Shown piece by piece: positions 36,011-44,135 of a stretch of DNA of 64,000 nt. Within the stretch, counting starts at the first letter, position 1. Every line of letters starts with the position of its first letter. A program made the position numbers and the translations under genes. Where the stretch lies: assembly GCA_964593065.1 (NCBI GenBank), contig CAZQGO010000003.1, forward strand, positions 1 to 64,000, given 5' to 3'. The notes below the pieces were generated by a model, which had not been told where the DNA came from, did not search any database, and saw only the letters and a program-made list of their open reading frames with translations. The stretch is from CAZQGO01 sp964593065. GTDB lineage: Bacteria > Oederibacteriota > JAAXVQ01.

Positions 36011-36020
36011 GTATTGCTCC

Positions 36021-36300
36021 AAAAATCAAGAAACAATATAATATAAAATTTATGTTTTAAATATATCATACGAAAACAGCCCTTTCCACTTGCAGGCATA
36101 TATTTTTTAATTAAAAATAAAGTTAAAAATAGTTATGTTTCAATATGCGACTTATTAATAAAAATATTTATATAACAAAATTATTATTATATTCTTAAAA
36201 TTTATTTAAATTTTTATTTTAGTAAATACAAAAAATATTTAACAATATTTTTGCATAGTCAGATTTATCTTAAAATGCGATAGGAATATCAAGAATGGAA
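36021..36300. other. AT-rich intergenic island upstream of the giant gene
   Basis: By my count 48 of 280 bases are G or C (about 17%), against roughly 65% in the genes on either side. It holds long A/T runs, no open frame of note and the promoter candidate at 36060-36088. Such islands often curve and bind AT-specific proteins. Confidence 0.9.
36060..36088 (-). promoter_or_regulatory. Candidate promoter of the giant gene
   Basis: TGGAAA (36083-36088) is separated by 17 bases from TATATT (36060-36065), which carries an extended -10 TG two bases upstream. Transcription would start near 36053, about 43 bases before the ATG. The surroundings are so AT-rich that other -10-like boxes occur, so this is only the best candidate. 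Confidence 0.4.
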
Positions 36301-36302
36301 TA

Positions 36303-37475
36303 TTACTGTGAAAGAAAGGGTTTTAAAAAGGCATGCACCAAATCTTGATAGGCGTCCTGGGCCAAACCACCGCTTTCCAGGCCTTTTTCCCCCAGCCTGG
36401 ATGACTCAATTGAACTGAAATTTGATTGGTCCGGTATGACCAGCATGCCGGACATTTCCACATAGCCTGCTTTAAGGCCGAAATCCATTATAGATTCCTT
36501 GCCACGGGGGAAAACGGCGTGGTAAAAATCGTCGCCTTGCCGCCAATCGACACTGTTGAAGACCTGCCCGCGTTCTTTCAGGAGAGCCAGCAGCGTCTGC
36601 TTGGTGGTCAGCAAAGGTTTGGCTTGTTTGCCGGCCAGCAGGATGCCGTTCACCGGAAAATTAAAGGGATCATGGTAGACCACTCTGGACTTGAACTGAT
36701 ACCAGGCGACCGGAGCCTGGGGCCCGAGCAGATAGGCCCTGACTCCGGCCGGATTTTCCCAGATGGGCTGGGAGGGTTGAACCACTTTCTCCCAGGCCGG
36801 AATCAGGGGCAGGAAGGCCTGGGGCACGGCCTGGACATGAAAATGATCCACCGAGGCGCCGGCCCGGCGGTCATTGTAACCCAGAGCGTAATTCTGTGTT
36901 GCCAGGAAACCTTGAAGTTCATGCATGTCCGCGAGGTGATTCCGGCTCATCACTTGTTCGTCATGGCGCCCGGTTTGCGCGTCCGGATCGAGCGAGGCGA
37001 TGATTAAATGTCCCGGAACAATCGGCGTCGGTTGCGCCAGGATGCCGTAGCGTTTGCCGCTGGCCGCCGTCCAGATGAGAAAGTGCTCGTTTTCGGGAAA
37101 GGTTTCCCAGGCCAAAAAATCGGGTTGGGCTCCGCCGCGGGGGTCCGCTGGTTTTTGCCCGTCGGCATGCCGGTTTTTCACATCCCGGTAGGGATTGTAT
37201 TGATACAGGACGAGCGAACCATGGAAGCTTTTGATCAGAATGCCCGGATCCCACGGATCGTATTTGATGAAATGGTTTTCCGCCGAGACCGCAAGCAGGG
37301 CTGAAACGAGATCGGGCCAGGCCAGCCCGTCCCCGCGGGCTTCCTTCCCGGCCGTATCCAGGGTCCGTTGTTCGCGCAGCCGGCGGCAAGCCGCAAGGTA
37401 TTTTTCGCCGCCGGATTGACGCTGGAGTATTTCCTTGGCGGAGGCGGCGAAATCGGCAATGGGTCGAATCAGCAT
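36303..37475 (-). CDS. HIT-superfamily sugar-nucleotide phosphorylase/nucleotidyltransferase
   Basis: This 390-residue protein has ASVDHFHVQAVP at about residue 210, the His-x-His-x-Gln nucleotidyl-transfer site of the HIT/GalT superfamily. Before it come PIVPGHLIIASL and LGYNDRRAG. These resemble the arrangement in GDP-hexose phosphorylases of the VTC2/GDPGP1 group (DUF4922-like), which split or form NDP-hexoses through a histidine-linked nucleotide. The N-terminal 100 residues are helical. It sits between truA and the AT-rich island ahead of the giant gene, which itself carries GDP-mannose-forming domains, so a GDP-sugar substrate is attractive. The exact reaction is inference. The start ATG has no strong ribosome-binding site. 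The stop lies 38 bp from truA at the other side of the gene pair, and the 3' end abuts the AT-rich island. Confidence 0.65.
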   Translation of the reverse strand: MLIRPIADFAASAKEILQRQSGGEKYLAACRRLREQRTLDTAGKEARGDGLAWPDLVSALLAVSAENHFIKYDPWDPGILIKSFHGSLVLYQYNPYRDVKNRHADGQKPADPRGGAQPDFLAWETFPENEHFLIWTAASGKRYGILAQPTPIVPGHLIIASLDPDAQTGRHDEQVMSRNHLADMHELQGFLATQNYALGYNDRRAGASVDHFHVQAVPQAFLPLIPAWEKVVQPSQPIWENPAGVRAYLLGPQAPVAWYQFKSRVVYHDPFNFPVNGILLAGKQAKPLLTTKQTLLALLKERGQVFNSVDWRQGDDFYHAVFPRGKESIMDFGLKAGYVEMSGMLVIPDQSNFSSIESSRLGEKGLESGGLAQDAYQDLVHAFLKPFLSQ

Positions 37476-37513
37476 GTAGTCATTATTCTCGAATTCTTAC
37501 TAAAAGTATAGGG

Positions 37514-38332
37514 TTATTTCCGGAGGGGTGCGGGATTCGGGAGGAGGCGGAAGCGGATTTTTTCCAGGTATAGCCCCCAAGCCGGCGCCGTGGGTCCCGC
37601 GCATTTCCGGTCGCGGGCCCGGAGAATCCGCCCGGCGGCTGGGGCGGTAAGTTTCCCCAATCCGACCTGCACCAGGGTTCCCACCAGGTTGCGGACCATG
37701 CGGTATAAGAAGGCGTCCGCCGTGATGCGGATCGTCACCAGCGGACCCCGCCGGCTGAGCGTGAGCCGCTCCACCGTGCGGACGGCGTGTGCGGCTTCGC
37801 AGCCCGAGGCGCGAAAGGAGCTGAAATCGTGCCGTCCCGTGAGCAGCCGGGCGGCGCGCCGCATGGCCGCCAGGTTCAGTTTCGGATGGACCGTCCACAC
37901 GCGGCCGGCCAGCAAGGGGGACGCCACGGGGCGGTTGAAAACCAGGTAGGCGTAGGTTTTTTTCAGGGCCTGGCGCCGCGGATCCCAGCCGGCCGGCACG
38001 CGCTTGGCCTGCAGAACGCGCACGCTTTTCGGCAGGGCGGTGTTCAAGGCCGGCACCAGCTTGCGCACCGGGATGGCATGGAGCAGCTCGAACATCGCCA
38101 CCTGCCCGCGCGCGTGCACGCCCGTATCCGTCCGGCTGGCGCCGCCGACCCGCCGCCGTTCTCCGAAACGCCGGTCAATGGCCGTCTCCAGGGCCGCCTG
38201 GACGGTATGCGCGTTGTCCTGGTATTGCCAGCCCGCAAAGGCCGAGCCGTCGTATTCCAGCCACACCGCATAGCGCGGGAGCGGCGGTCCGGACGGGGCC
38301 CTGTCGGCTCCGCGTCCGCGTCGGTTGCTCAC
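37514..38332 (-). CDS. truA: tRNA pseudouridine(38-40) synthase TruA
   Basis: The product of 272 residues isomerises uridines 38-40 in the tRNA anticodon arm. It shows YAVWLEYDGSAFAGWQYQ at the N-terminus, ASRTDTGVHARGQV with the catalytic Asp, and the late FLYRMVRNLVGTLVQVGLG segment, all typical of TruA. I start it at GTG 38332, preceded by GGAGG at 7 bases. The frame stays open another 54 codons upstream, but that part overlaps the end of asd and looks non-coding. It follows asd after 77 bp holding a strong hairpin and precedes the HIT-family gene by 38 bp. Confidence 0.92.
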   Translation of the reverse strand: MSNRRGRGADRAPSGPPLPRYAVWLEYDGSAFAGWQYQDNAHTVQAALETAIDRRFGERRRVGGASRTDTGVHARGQVAMFELLHAIPVRKLVPALNTALPKSVRVLQAKRVPAGWDPRRQALKKTYAYLVFNRPVASPLLAGRVWTVHPKLNLAAMRRAARLLTGRHDFSSFRASGCEAAHAVRTVERLTLSRRGPLVTIRITADAFLYRMVRNLVGTLVQVGLGKLTAPAAGRILRARDRKCAGPTAPAWGLYLEKIRFRLLPNPAPLRK

Positions 38333-38350
38333 GCTTGCCTCCGAAACGCA

Positions 38351-38390
38351 TCCGGGGACCGCGCCCTTCCTTGCAGCAGCGGTCCCCGGA
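38351..38390 (-). other. Perfect 12-bp hairpin between asd and truA
   Basis: TCCGGGGACCGC (38351-38362) and its exact complement (38379-38390) enclose a 16-base loop. No T-run follows on the minus strand, so it is a poor intrinsic terminator. It may stabilise or process the transcript between asd and truA. Confidence 0.7.
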
Positions 38391-38409
38391 GAGTGCACGC
38401 CTGCGGACC

Positions 38410-39423
38410 TCAGGCCTTTCCGCGGATCAGGATCTCGGCGATCTGGACGGCGTTGGTGGCCGCGCCCTTGCGCAGTTGATCCCCGGCCACCCACAGGGCC
38501 AGGCCGCGCGGATGGGAAATGTCCTCCCGGATGCGCCCCACCCAGACGTCGTCCTGGCCCGAGACATTCAAGGGCATCGGGTATTGGAAGGTGGCGGGGT
38601 CGTCCACGACCTTGACGCCGGGTGCCGCGGCCAGGATTTCCCTGGCCTCGGCGGCCGACAGCTTGCGTTCGGTCTCGACCTGCAGCGCCTCGGAATGGCT
38701 CGTGAACACGGGCACGCGCACGGTGGTGGCCGAAACCTGGATGCTGTCGTCATGCAACATCTTGCGGGTTTCGTGCACCATCTTCATTTCTTCGCGCGTG
38801 TACCCGTTGTCCTGGAAGGCGTCGATGTGCGGCAGGACGTTGAAGGCGATCGGGTGCGGATAAACCTGGTGCGTCAGGGGTTCTCCGGCCACATACTGCC
38901 GCACCTGCCGCTCCAGCTCGGCGATGGCCTGCGCTCCCGTTCCCGAGACCGCCTGGTAGGTGCTGGCCACGACCCGGCGCAGCCGGGCCGCGTCGTGCAG
39001 GGGCTTCAGGGGCACCAGCATGATGATGGTGGAACAGTTGGGATTGGCGATGATGCCCCGGTGCCGGAAAATGTCCCCGGGATTGACCTCCGGGACCACC
39101 AGGGGCACGTCCGCTTCCAGCCGGAATGCGCTGGTGTTGTCAATAACCACCGCGCCCGCTTCCACGGCGCAGCGGACGAATTGCCGCGAGACCGCCGCCC
39201 CGGCGGAAGCCAGGACGATATCCAGGCCCCGGAAGGCTTTTTCCGTCAATTCCAGCACCTCGACCTCTTCGCCTTGAAACCGCAGGCGCTTCCCGGCGGA
39301 ACGGGCCGAGGCTAAGGGACGCAGTTCGGCCACCGGAAAATTCCGCTCCGCGAGAATCTGCAGCATGACCGAGCCGACGGCTCCGGTCGCGCCCATCACG
39401 CCCACGCGATACGTCTTGCTCAT
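38410..39423 (-). CDS. asd: Aspartate-semialdehyde dehydrogenase
   Basis: The 337-residue enzyme reduces aspartyl phosphate to aspartate semialdehyde with NADPH, feeding lysine/diaminopimelate, threonine and methionine synthesis. Visible are the nucleotide loop VGVMGATGAVGSVM, the catalytic cysteine in NPNCST, the QAVSGTG segment and VRVPVFTSHSEA with the substrate-binding residues. Length is normal for the family. GGAGG lies 4 bases before the ATG. It follows leuB after 34 bp, a common neighbour pair, and closes the amino acid operon. Confidence 0.95.
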   Translation of the reverse strand: MSKTYRVGVMGATGAVGSVMLQILAERNFPVAELRPLASARSAGKRLRFQGEEVEVLELTEKAFRGLDIVLASAGAAVSRQFVRCAVEAGAVVIDNTSAFRLEADVPLVVPEVNPGDIFRHRGIIANPNCSTIIMLVPLKPLHDAARLRRVVASTYQAVSGTGAQAIAELERQVRQYVAGEPLTHQVYPHPIAFNVLPHIDAFQDNGYTREEMKMVHETRKMLHDDSIQVSATTVRVPVFTSHSEALQVETERKLSAAEAREILAAAPGVKVVDDPATFQYPMPLNVSGQDDVWVGRIREDISHPRGLALWVAGDQLRKGAATNAVQIAEILIRGKA

Positions 39424-39457
39424 GTTCCTCCGCTCCTTCTCAAGCCGCGAGCCGGCG

Positions 39458-40519
39458 TCAGATCAAGCCGGCCACCAAGTCGCCGACTTCCTCTGTGTTC
39501 AAGCCCATCCTGCCGGCGGCCAGGCTCTTGATCTTGCCGGATTCGAGGGCCTTGACGACCGCCCCCTCCACGGCCCGGGCGGCCTGCGCCTCGCCCAGGT
39601 GTTCCAGGAGCATGCCCGCCGCGCAAATGGCCGCCAGGGGATTGATCTTCTTCTGCCCGGTATACTTGGGGGCCGAACCGCCGATGGGCTCGAACATGGA
39701 GACGCCGGCCGGATTGATGTTGCCGCCGGCCGCAATGCCCATGCCGCCCTGGATCATGGCGCCCAAGTCCGTAATAATGTCGCCGAAAAGGTTGGCCGTG
39801 ACGAGGGTGTCGAACCATTCCGGATTCTTGATCATCCACATGGTGGTGGCATCCACGTGGGCGTAATCCCGCTTCACGTCCGGGAATTCCTTTTCACCCA
39901 TTTCCTGGAAGGCCCGGTACCACAACTCTCCCACCGCGGTGAGCACGTTCATCTTGTGTACGAGCGTGAGGCTGCGGCGGGGACGCCGCGCCGCCCGCTG
40001 GTAGGCATAGCGCAGACAGCGGTCCACCTCCGCGCGGGAATAGGTCATGACCTGCGTGGCGTATTCCAGGGGCGTGCCCCGGTGGGCCGTGCCGCCCGCG
40101 CCGGTGTAAATTCCCCCGCAATTTTCGCGGATGATCTCGAAGTTGATGTCCTGCGGGCCCTTGTCCTTCAAGGGGGTTTCGACGTTGGGATAAAGTTTCA
40201 CCGGCCGCAGATTGACGTACTGGTCGAAATGAAACCGCAGCTTCAGGAGGATGCCGACCTCCAGCGGCCCGGGTTTGACCTCGGGATGACCGATGGCGCC
40301 GAGGTAGATGGCGTGCACCTGTTCCAGTTCGCGCAGCACCGTCTCCGGCACCAGTTCCCCGGTCCGCAGATACCTCGCCCCGCCCAGGTCGTAGGGGCTG
40401 AAATCGAAATGGCAATCATAGCGGGCGGCCACGGCCGCGAGAACTTTCCGGCCTTCGGCCACGACTTCCGGCCCGGTTCCGTCCCCGGGGATCACCGCGA
40501 TTTTGAAGGTCTTGCCCAT
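39458..40519 (-). CDS. leuB: 3-isopropylmalate dehydrogenase
   Basis: The 353-residue protein oxidises and decarboxylates 3-isopropylmalate to 2-oxoisocaproate with NAD. It shows IAVIPGDGTGPEVV at the start, the substrate-binding HFDQYVNLRPVKLYP with its arginine, the metal-binding LFGDIITDLGAMIQGG and the cofactor loop FEPIGGSAPKYTG followed by NPLAAI. The NLRP form and long catalytic loop differ from enterobacterial LeuB but are common in anaerobe-type enzymes; related dehydrogenases for tartrate or homoisocitrate share the fold. Placement after leuA, leuC and leuD settles the call. AGGGAGG precedes the ATG by 5 bases. Confidence 0.92.
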   Translation of the reverse strand: MGKTFKIAVIPGDGTGPEVVAEGRKVLAAVAARYDCHFDFSPYDLGGARYLRTGELVPETVLRELEQVHAIYLGAIGHPEVKPGPLEVGILLKLRFHFDQYVNLRPVKLYPNVETPLKDKGPQDINFEIIRENCGGIYTGAGGTAHRGTPLEYATQVMTYSRAEVDRCLRYAYQRAARRPRRSLTLVHKMNVLTAVGELWYRAFQEMGEKEFPDVKRDYAHVDATTMWMIKNPEWFDTLVTANLFGDIITDLGAMIQGGMGIAAGGNINPAGVSMFEPIGGSAPKYTGQKKINPLAAICAAGMLLEHLGEAQAARAVEGAVVKALESGKIKSLAAGRMGLNTEEVGDLVAGLI

Positions 40520-40607
40520 GATATCCTCCCTGGATGCCTCCGCCTTGACCCGCTCCGCGCACCCCGAAGGGCATGGCGGGATTCCCGCCGGTCGGCGGCG
40601 GGTATTC

Positions 40608-41099
40608 CTACAGGAATTTTTTCTTCACATAGGGCATGAGCCCGCCGGCGGCCACCAGTTCCTGCATAAACGGCGGCAGCGGGGCCGTGGCATAGCTCTT
40701 GCCGGTGGTGCGGTTCACAAGGGTGCCCGCGCCCGCGTCGATTTCCAACCGGTCTCCGGTCGAGGTTTCCGAAGCCGCCGGCGGTGATTCCAAAATCGGC
40801 AGCCCGATGTTGAACGCATTGCGGTAAAAAATCCTGGCGAAACTCTCGGCCACCACGCAGGCCACGCCCGCGGTCTTCAGGGCCAAGGGCGCGTGCTCGC
40901 GCGAGGAGCCGCACCCGAAATTTTTGCCGGCCACCAGGATGTCGCCGGGTTTCACCCGGCCGGCAAAGCCCGGGTCCGCGTCCTCCATGACGTGTGCGGC
41001 CAGTTCCCGGGGATCGCTGGTGTTCAAGTACCGCGCCGGAATGATTTCGTCCGTATTCACGTCGTGGCCGAATTTATGCGCCTGCCCTTGGAACTTCAT
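40608..41099 (-). CDS. leuD: 3-isopropylmalate dehydratase small subunit
   Basis: The 163-residue protein is the swivelling domain that completes the LeuC active site. DVNTDEIIPARYL, GKNFGCGSSREHAPLAL and SFARIFYRNAFNIGLP are diagnostic. The ATG (41099-41097) overlaps the TGA of leuC in ATGA, so the two are translationally coupled. The same frame continues open far upstream through leuC, but that part is only a shadow of leuC. Length matches the short bacterial/archaeal type of LeuD. Confidence 0.95.
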   Translation of the reverse strand: MKFQGQAHKFGHDVNTDEIIPARYLNTSDPRELAAHVMEDADPGFAGRVKPGDILVAGKNFGCGSSREHAPLALKTAGVACVVAESFARIFYRNAFNIGLPILESPPAASETSTGDRLEIDAGAGTLVNRTTGKSYATAPLPPFMQELVAAGGLMPYVKKKFL

Positions 41100-42394
41100 C
41101 GCTTCACCCCCCGTTGCCAGCCCCGGCCGCGGACTTCGCGCGGCAGGGCGATGCGCCCCTTGATGGCCGAAGCCGCGGCGACCCCGGCGGAGGCGAGATA
41201 GACCTCGCTCTCGGTATGGCCCATGCGCCCCACGAAATTGCGGTTGGTGGTGGCGACGGCCCTCTCCCCGCGCGCCAAGACGCCCATGTGCCCGCCCAGG
41301 CAGGGCCCGCAGGTGGGCGGTGAAATCACGCAGCCCGCGGCCGTGAAAATGTCCAGCAATCCCTCCTTCAGGGCCTGGCGCCACACGGCCGGCGTGGCGG
41401 GAAAAATGATGGTCCGCACGCGCGGGCTCACGCGCTTGCCCCGCAGCAGGCGTGCCGCCTCGCGGAGATCCTCGATGCGGCCGTTGGTGCAGGAGCCGAT
41501 CACGGCCTGGTCGATGCGGACGTCCTTCAAGCTCGCGGCCGGCACCACGTTCGACGGCAGGTGGGGCTTCGCCACCACGGGCTCCACGCGGCGGACGTCG
41601 AAGACTTCCCGGCGTTCGTACACGGCTTCCGGGTCCGAGGTGTAATAGCGGGGCTTGCGCTGCGCCCGTTTTTGCACGTAACGCCGGGTGACGGCGTCGG
41701 GCACGATCAGGCCCGTTACGGCGCCCGCCTCGATGGCCATGTTGCTCATGGTCAGCCGGCCTTCCATGGACAGGGCGGAGATGGCGGACCCCGTGAATTC
41801 CAGAATGCGGTAATTCGCTCCGTCCACGCCCAGGCGGGAGATGGCCGTCAGAATCAGGTCCTTGGCCGTCACGTCCGGCGCCCGTTTGCCTTGAAAGACC
41901 AGCTGGAGGGTCGGCGGCACCTTGAACCAGGCCTTGCCGACCAGCATGGCGGCCGCCAAGTCCGTGGAACCCACGCCGGTGGCAAAGGCGCCGAGCGCCC
42001 CGTACGTGCAGGTATGGGAATCCGCGCCGACCACCAGGTCGCCCGGCACCACCACGCCCTGCTCGGGCAGCAGCGCATGCTCGATCCCGCATTCGCCCTG
42101 GTCCCAATAGTACAGCAGCTTCTGGTCCCGGGCGAATTCCCGCAGGATTTTCGCCTGTTCGGCGGAAGCGATGTCCTTGTTCGGCGTGAAGTGGTCGGGC
42201 ACGAGAACCACCCGCTTGCGGTCAAAGACATGCCGCCCGCCCTGGGCGTAGAAGGTCTGGATCGCCAAGGGGGCGGTAATGTCGTTTCCCAGGCACAAAT
42301 CCACATCCGCCAGGATGAGGTCTCCGGGAGCGACGAACCTGCGGCCCGCGGCGCGGGCCAGTATTTTCTCGCCAAGGGTCATGGGTCTGGACAT
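41096..42394 (-). CDS. leuC: 3-isopropylmalate dehydratase large subunit
   Basis: The 432-residue aconitase-family subunit isomerises 2- to 3-isopropylmalate. It binds a 4Fe-4S cluster through cysteines in IGSCTNGR and PTCGPCLGG plus an earlier one in SHTCTYG. VPDHFTPNKDI and GVGSTD are further family marks. The length and motif form belong to the short LeuC type that pairs with a 160-residue LeuD. GAGGTGA lies 6 bases before the ATG. A 181-bp spacer with a possible attenuator separates it from leuA. Confidence 0.94.
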   Translation of the reverse strand: MSRPMTLGEKILARAAGRRFVAPGDLILADVDLCLGNDITAPLAIQTFYAQGGRHVFDRKRVVLVPDHFTPNKDIASAEQAKILREFARDQKLLYYWDQGECGIEHALLPEQGVVVPGDLVVGADSHTCTYGALGAFATGVGSTDLAAAMLVGKAWFKVPPTLQLVFQGKRAPDVTAKDLILTAISRLGVDGANYRILEFTGSAISALSMEGRLTMSNMAIEAGAVTGLIVPDAVTRRYVQKRAQRKPRYYTSDPEAVYERREVFDVRRVEPVVAKPHLPSNVVPAASLKDVRIDQAVIGSCTNGRIEDLREAARLLRGKRVSPRVRTIIFPATPAVWRQALKEGLLDIFTAAGCVISPPTCGPCLGGHMGVLARGERAVATTNRNFVGRMGHTESEVYLASAGVAAASAIKGRIALPREVRGRGWQRGVKR

Positions 42395-42476
42395 GAAAGC
42401 TCACCTCGCGTGAACCAAAAACTCCTGCCCGCCAGGATTCAAAACCCGGCGGAGCATGAAGCAACCGGCTGGTGAT

Positions 42477-42560
42477 AAAAAATTCCCCTCGCCCGTCCGT
42501 TCTGCATCACGGGCTGGGCCTCGCCGCGTGCGCGGCGGCCGGCGCCGCGCGCAGGACGGG
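42477..42560 (-). terminator. Possible attenuator hairpin between leuA and leuC
   Basis: On the minus strand CCCGTCC (42560-42554) can pair with GGACGGG (42497-42491). The loop holds a very GC-rich inner palindrome around 42530-42555. After 8 bases a run of six T (42482-42477) follows. Partial termination between leuA and leuC is plausible; the gap between stem and T-run weakens it. Confidence 0.35.
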
Positions 42561-42575
42561 GGGCGGAAAAACGAC

Positions 42576-44132
42576 TTACAGCTGGGGTTTGCGGACGGGC
42601 TGGCGCCGGGACCGTTTCCGGTTGCCCTCGCGCGCGGCCAGGCGGTTGAGGGCGTTCACATAGGCTTTCGCGGAGGCCACGATGATATCCGTATGGGCTC
42701 CCCGACCGGACACGGGGTGGCCGTCGTCTTCCAGTTGGACCATGACCTCGCCCTGGGCGTCGGTGCCGCCCGTGACGGCCTGGATGGCGTAATGCACCAA
42801 CCGGTCGTGCCGGCCCAGGATGCGGTTGATCGCCTGGTACACGGCGTCCACGGGACCGTCGCCGGTGGCGGAGCCCTGGAAGGTTCTGCCTTCGTGGGAC
42901 AGCCGCACCGTGGCGGTGGGCACCAGGCCGCTGCCGGAGGTCGCCTGGACATGTTCCAGCACGTAGCTTTCCCGGGGCGCGCCCGCCGTCTCCTCCATGA
43001 GCGCGACCAAGTCCTCGTCAAACACCTCTTTCTTCTTGTCGGCCAGTTCCTTGAAGCGGTCGAAGAATCCGGGCAGATCCTGGGCGCTCAGGTCGTAGCC
43101 CAGATCATGCAGGCGCTTGTGCAGGGCATGCCGCCCGGAGTGCTTGCCCAAGACCAGGCGGTTTTCCTTCAGACCGATGTCCTGGGCGCTCATGATCTCG
43201 TACGTCAGGGGATTCTTGAGCACGCCGTCCTGGTGGATGCCCGACTCGTGCATGAAGGCATTGGCCCCCACGATGGCCTTGTTGGGCTGCACCGGGATGC
43301 CGGTGGCCGCAGAGACCAGGCGCGAAACCCGGGAAATTTGCCGGGTCTTGATGTGGGTGCGGACGCCGTAGAAGGCCTGGCGGGTCCGCAGGCTCATGAC
43401 AATCTCCTCCAAGGACGCGTTGCCGGCCCGCTCGCCCAGGCCGTTGACGGTGCATTCGACCTGGCGGGCCCCGGCGCGGATGGCCGCGAGGGAATTGGAG
43501 GTGGCCAGCCCGAGATCGTTGTGGCAATGGACGGACAAGACCACGCGCCGCAAAGTCGGCACCTGGCGCTGCAGCTGCAGCAGCAGGTTCTCGAACTCGC
43601 TGGGCGTGATGTATCCCACCGTGTCGGGGATGTTCACCGTGGCGGCTCCGGCCGCGATGACGCCCGCGACCACTTTGGCCAGGAAATCGGGGTTGCTGCG
43701 CGTGGCGTCTTCGGCCGAGAATTCCACGTCCCGGCACAGGGAACGCGCGTAGCGCGTCGTCTCCACGGCCAGCTTCAGGACCTCCTCCGGTTTCTTGCGC
43801 AGCTTGTGTTCCATGTGCAGGGGGGAGGTGGAGACAAAGACGTGGATCCGCGGGTGTGCGGCCCCGCGCACCGCTTTCCAGGCCGCTTCGACGTCCGCCC
43901 GCGTGCAGCGTGACAGCCCGGCCACGACCGGGCGTTTGACGGCCTTGGCCACGCGCTGGACCGCCTCGAAGTCCCCGGGTGAGGAAATCGGAAAACCGGC
44001 CTCGATCACATCCACGCCCAGCGCTTCGAGCGCCAGCGCCACCTCCAATTTTTGGTTGCCATCCAAGCTCGCTCCCGGCGATTGCTCGCCGTCCCTCAGG
44101 GTGGTGTCGAATATTTTTACGATCTCAGCCAT
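42576..44132 (-). CDS. leuA: 2-isopropylmalate synthase
   Basis: The 518-residue enzyme joins acetyl-CoA and 2-oxoisovalerate in the first step of leucine synthesis. IFDTTLRDGEQSPGASL carries the metal Asp and catalytic Arg. SVHCHNDLGLATSNSLAA supplies the two metal histidines, and NGLGERAGNASLEEIVM completes the barrel. GIHQDGVLKN lies in the linker, and the last 120 residues form the LeuA regulatory domain, so leucine feedback is expected. A full AAAGGAGGTGA lies just before the ATG. The last 15 residues are very basic (GNRKRSRRQPVRKPQL), an unusual tail. Confidence 0.95.
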   Translation of the reverse strand: MAEIVKIFDTTLRDGEQSPGASLDGNQKLEVALALEALGVDVIEAGFPISSPGDFEAVQRVAKAVKRPVVAGLSRCTRADVEAAWKAVRGAAHPRIHVFVSTSPLHMEHKLRKKPEEVLKLAVETTRYARSLCRDVEFSAEDATRSNPDFLAKVVAGVIAAGAATVNIPDTVGYITPSEFENLLLQLQRQVPTLRRVVLSVHCHNDLGLATSNSLAAIRAGARQVECTVNGLGERAGNASLEEIVMSLRTRQAFYGVRTHIKTRQISRVSRLVSAATGIPVQPNKAIVGANAFMHESGIHQDGVLKNPLTYEIMSAQDIGLKENRLVLGKHSGRHALHKRLHDLGYDLSAQDLPGFFDRFKELADKKKEVFDEDLVALMEETAGAPRESYVLEHVQATSGSGLVPTATVRLSHEGRTFQGSATGDGPVDAVYQAINRILGRHDRLVHYAIQAVTGGTDAQGEVMVQLEDDGHPVSGRGAHTDIIVASAKAYVNALNRLAAREGNRKRSRRQPVRKPQL

Positions 44133-44135
44133 GGT

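Noticed and set aside
242..36010. Giant gene as NRPS/PKS or as an assembly fusion of separate genes
   Set aside because: There are no carrier or condensation motifs. A chance fusion of more than ten genes in one frame without any stop is not credible, and internal repeats show coordinated growth.
36011..36022. TTG start four codons upstream of the giant gene ATG
   Set aside because: GGAG lies at the right distance for the ATG and would overlap the TTG-initiated codons.
41100..42107. N-terminal extension of the leuD frame
   Set aside because: It is leuC read out of frame. LeuD has its own ATG at 41099 and normal length without it.
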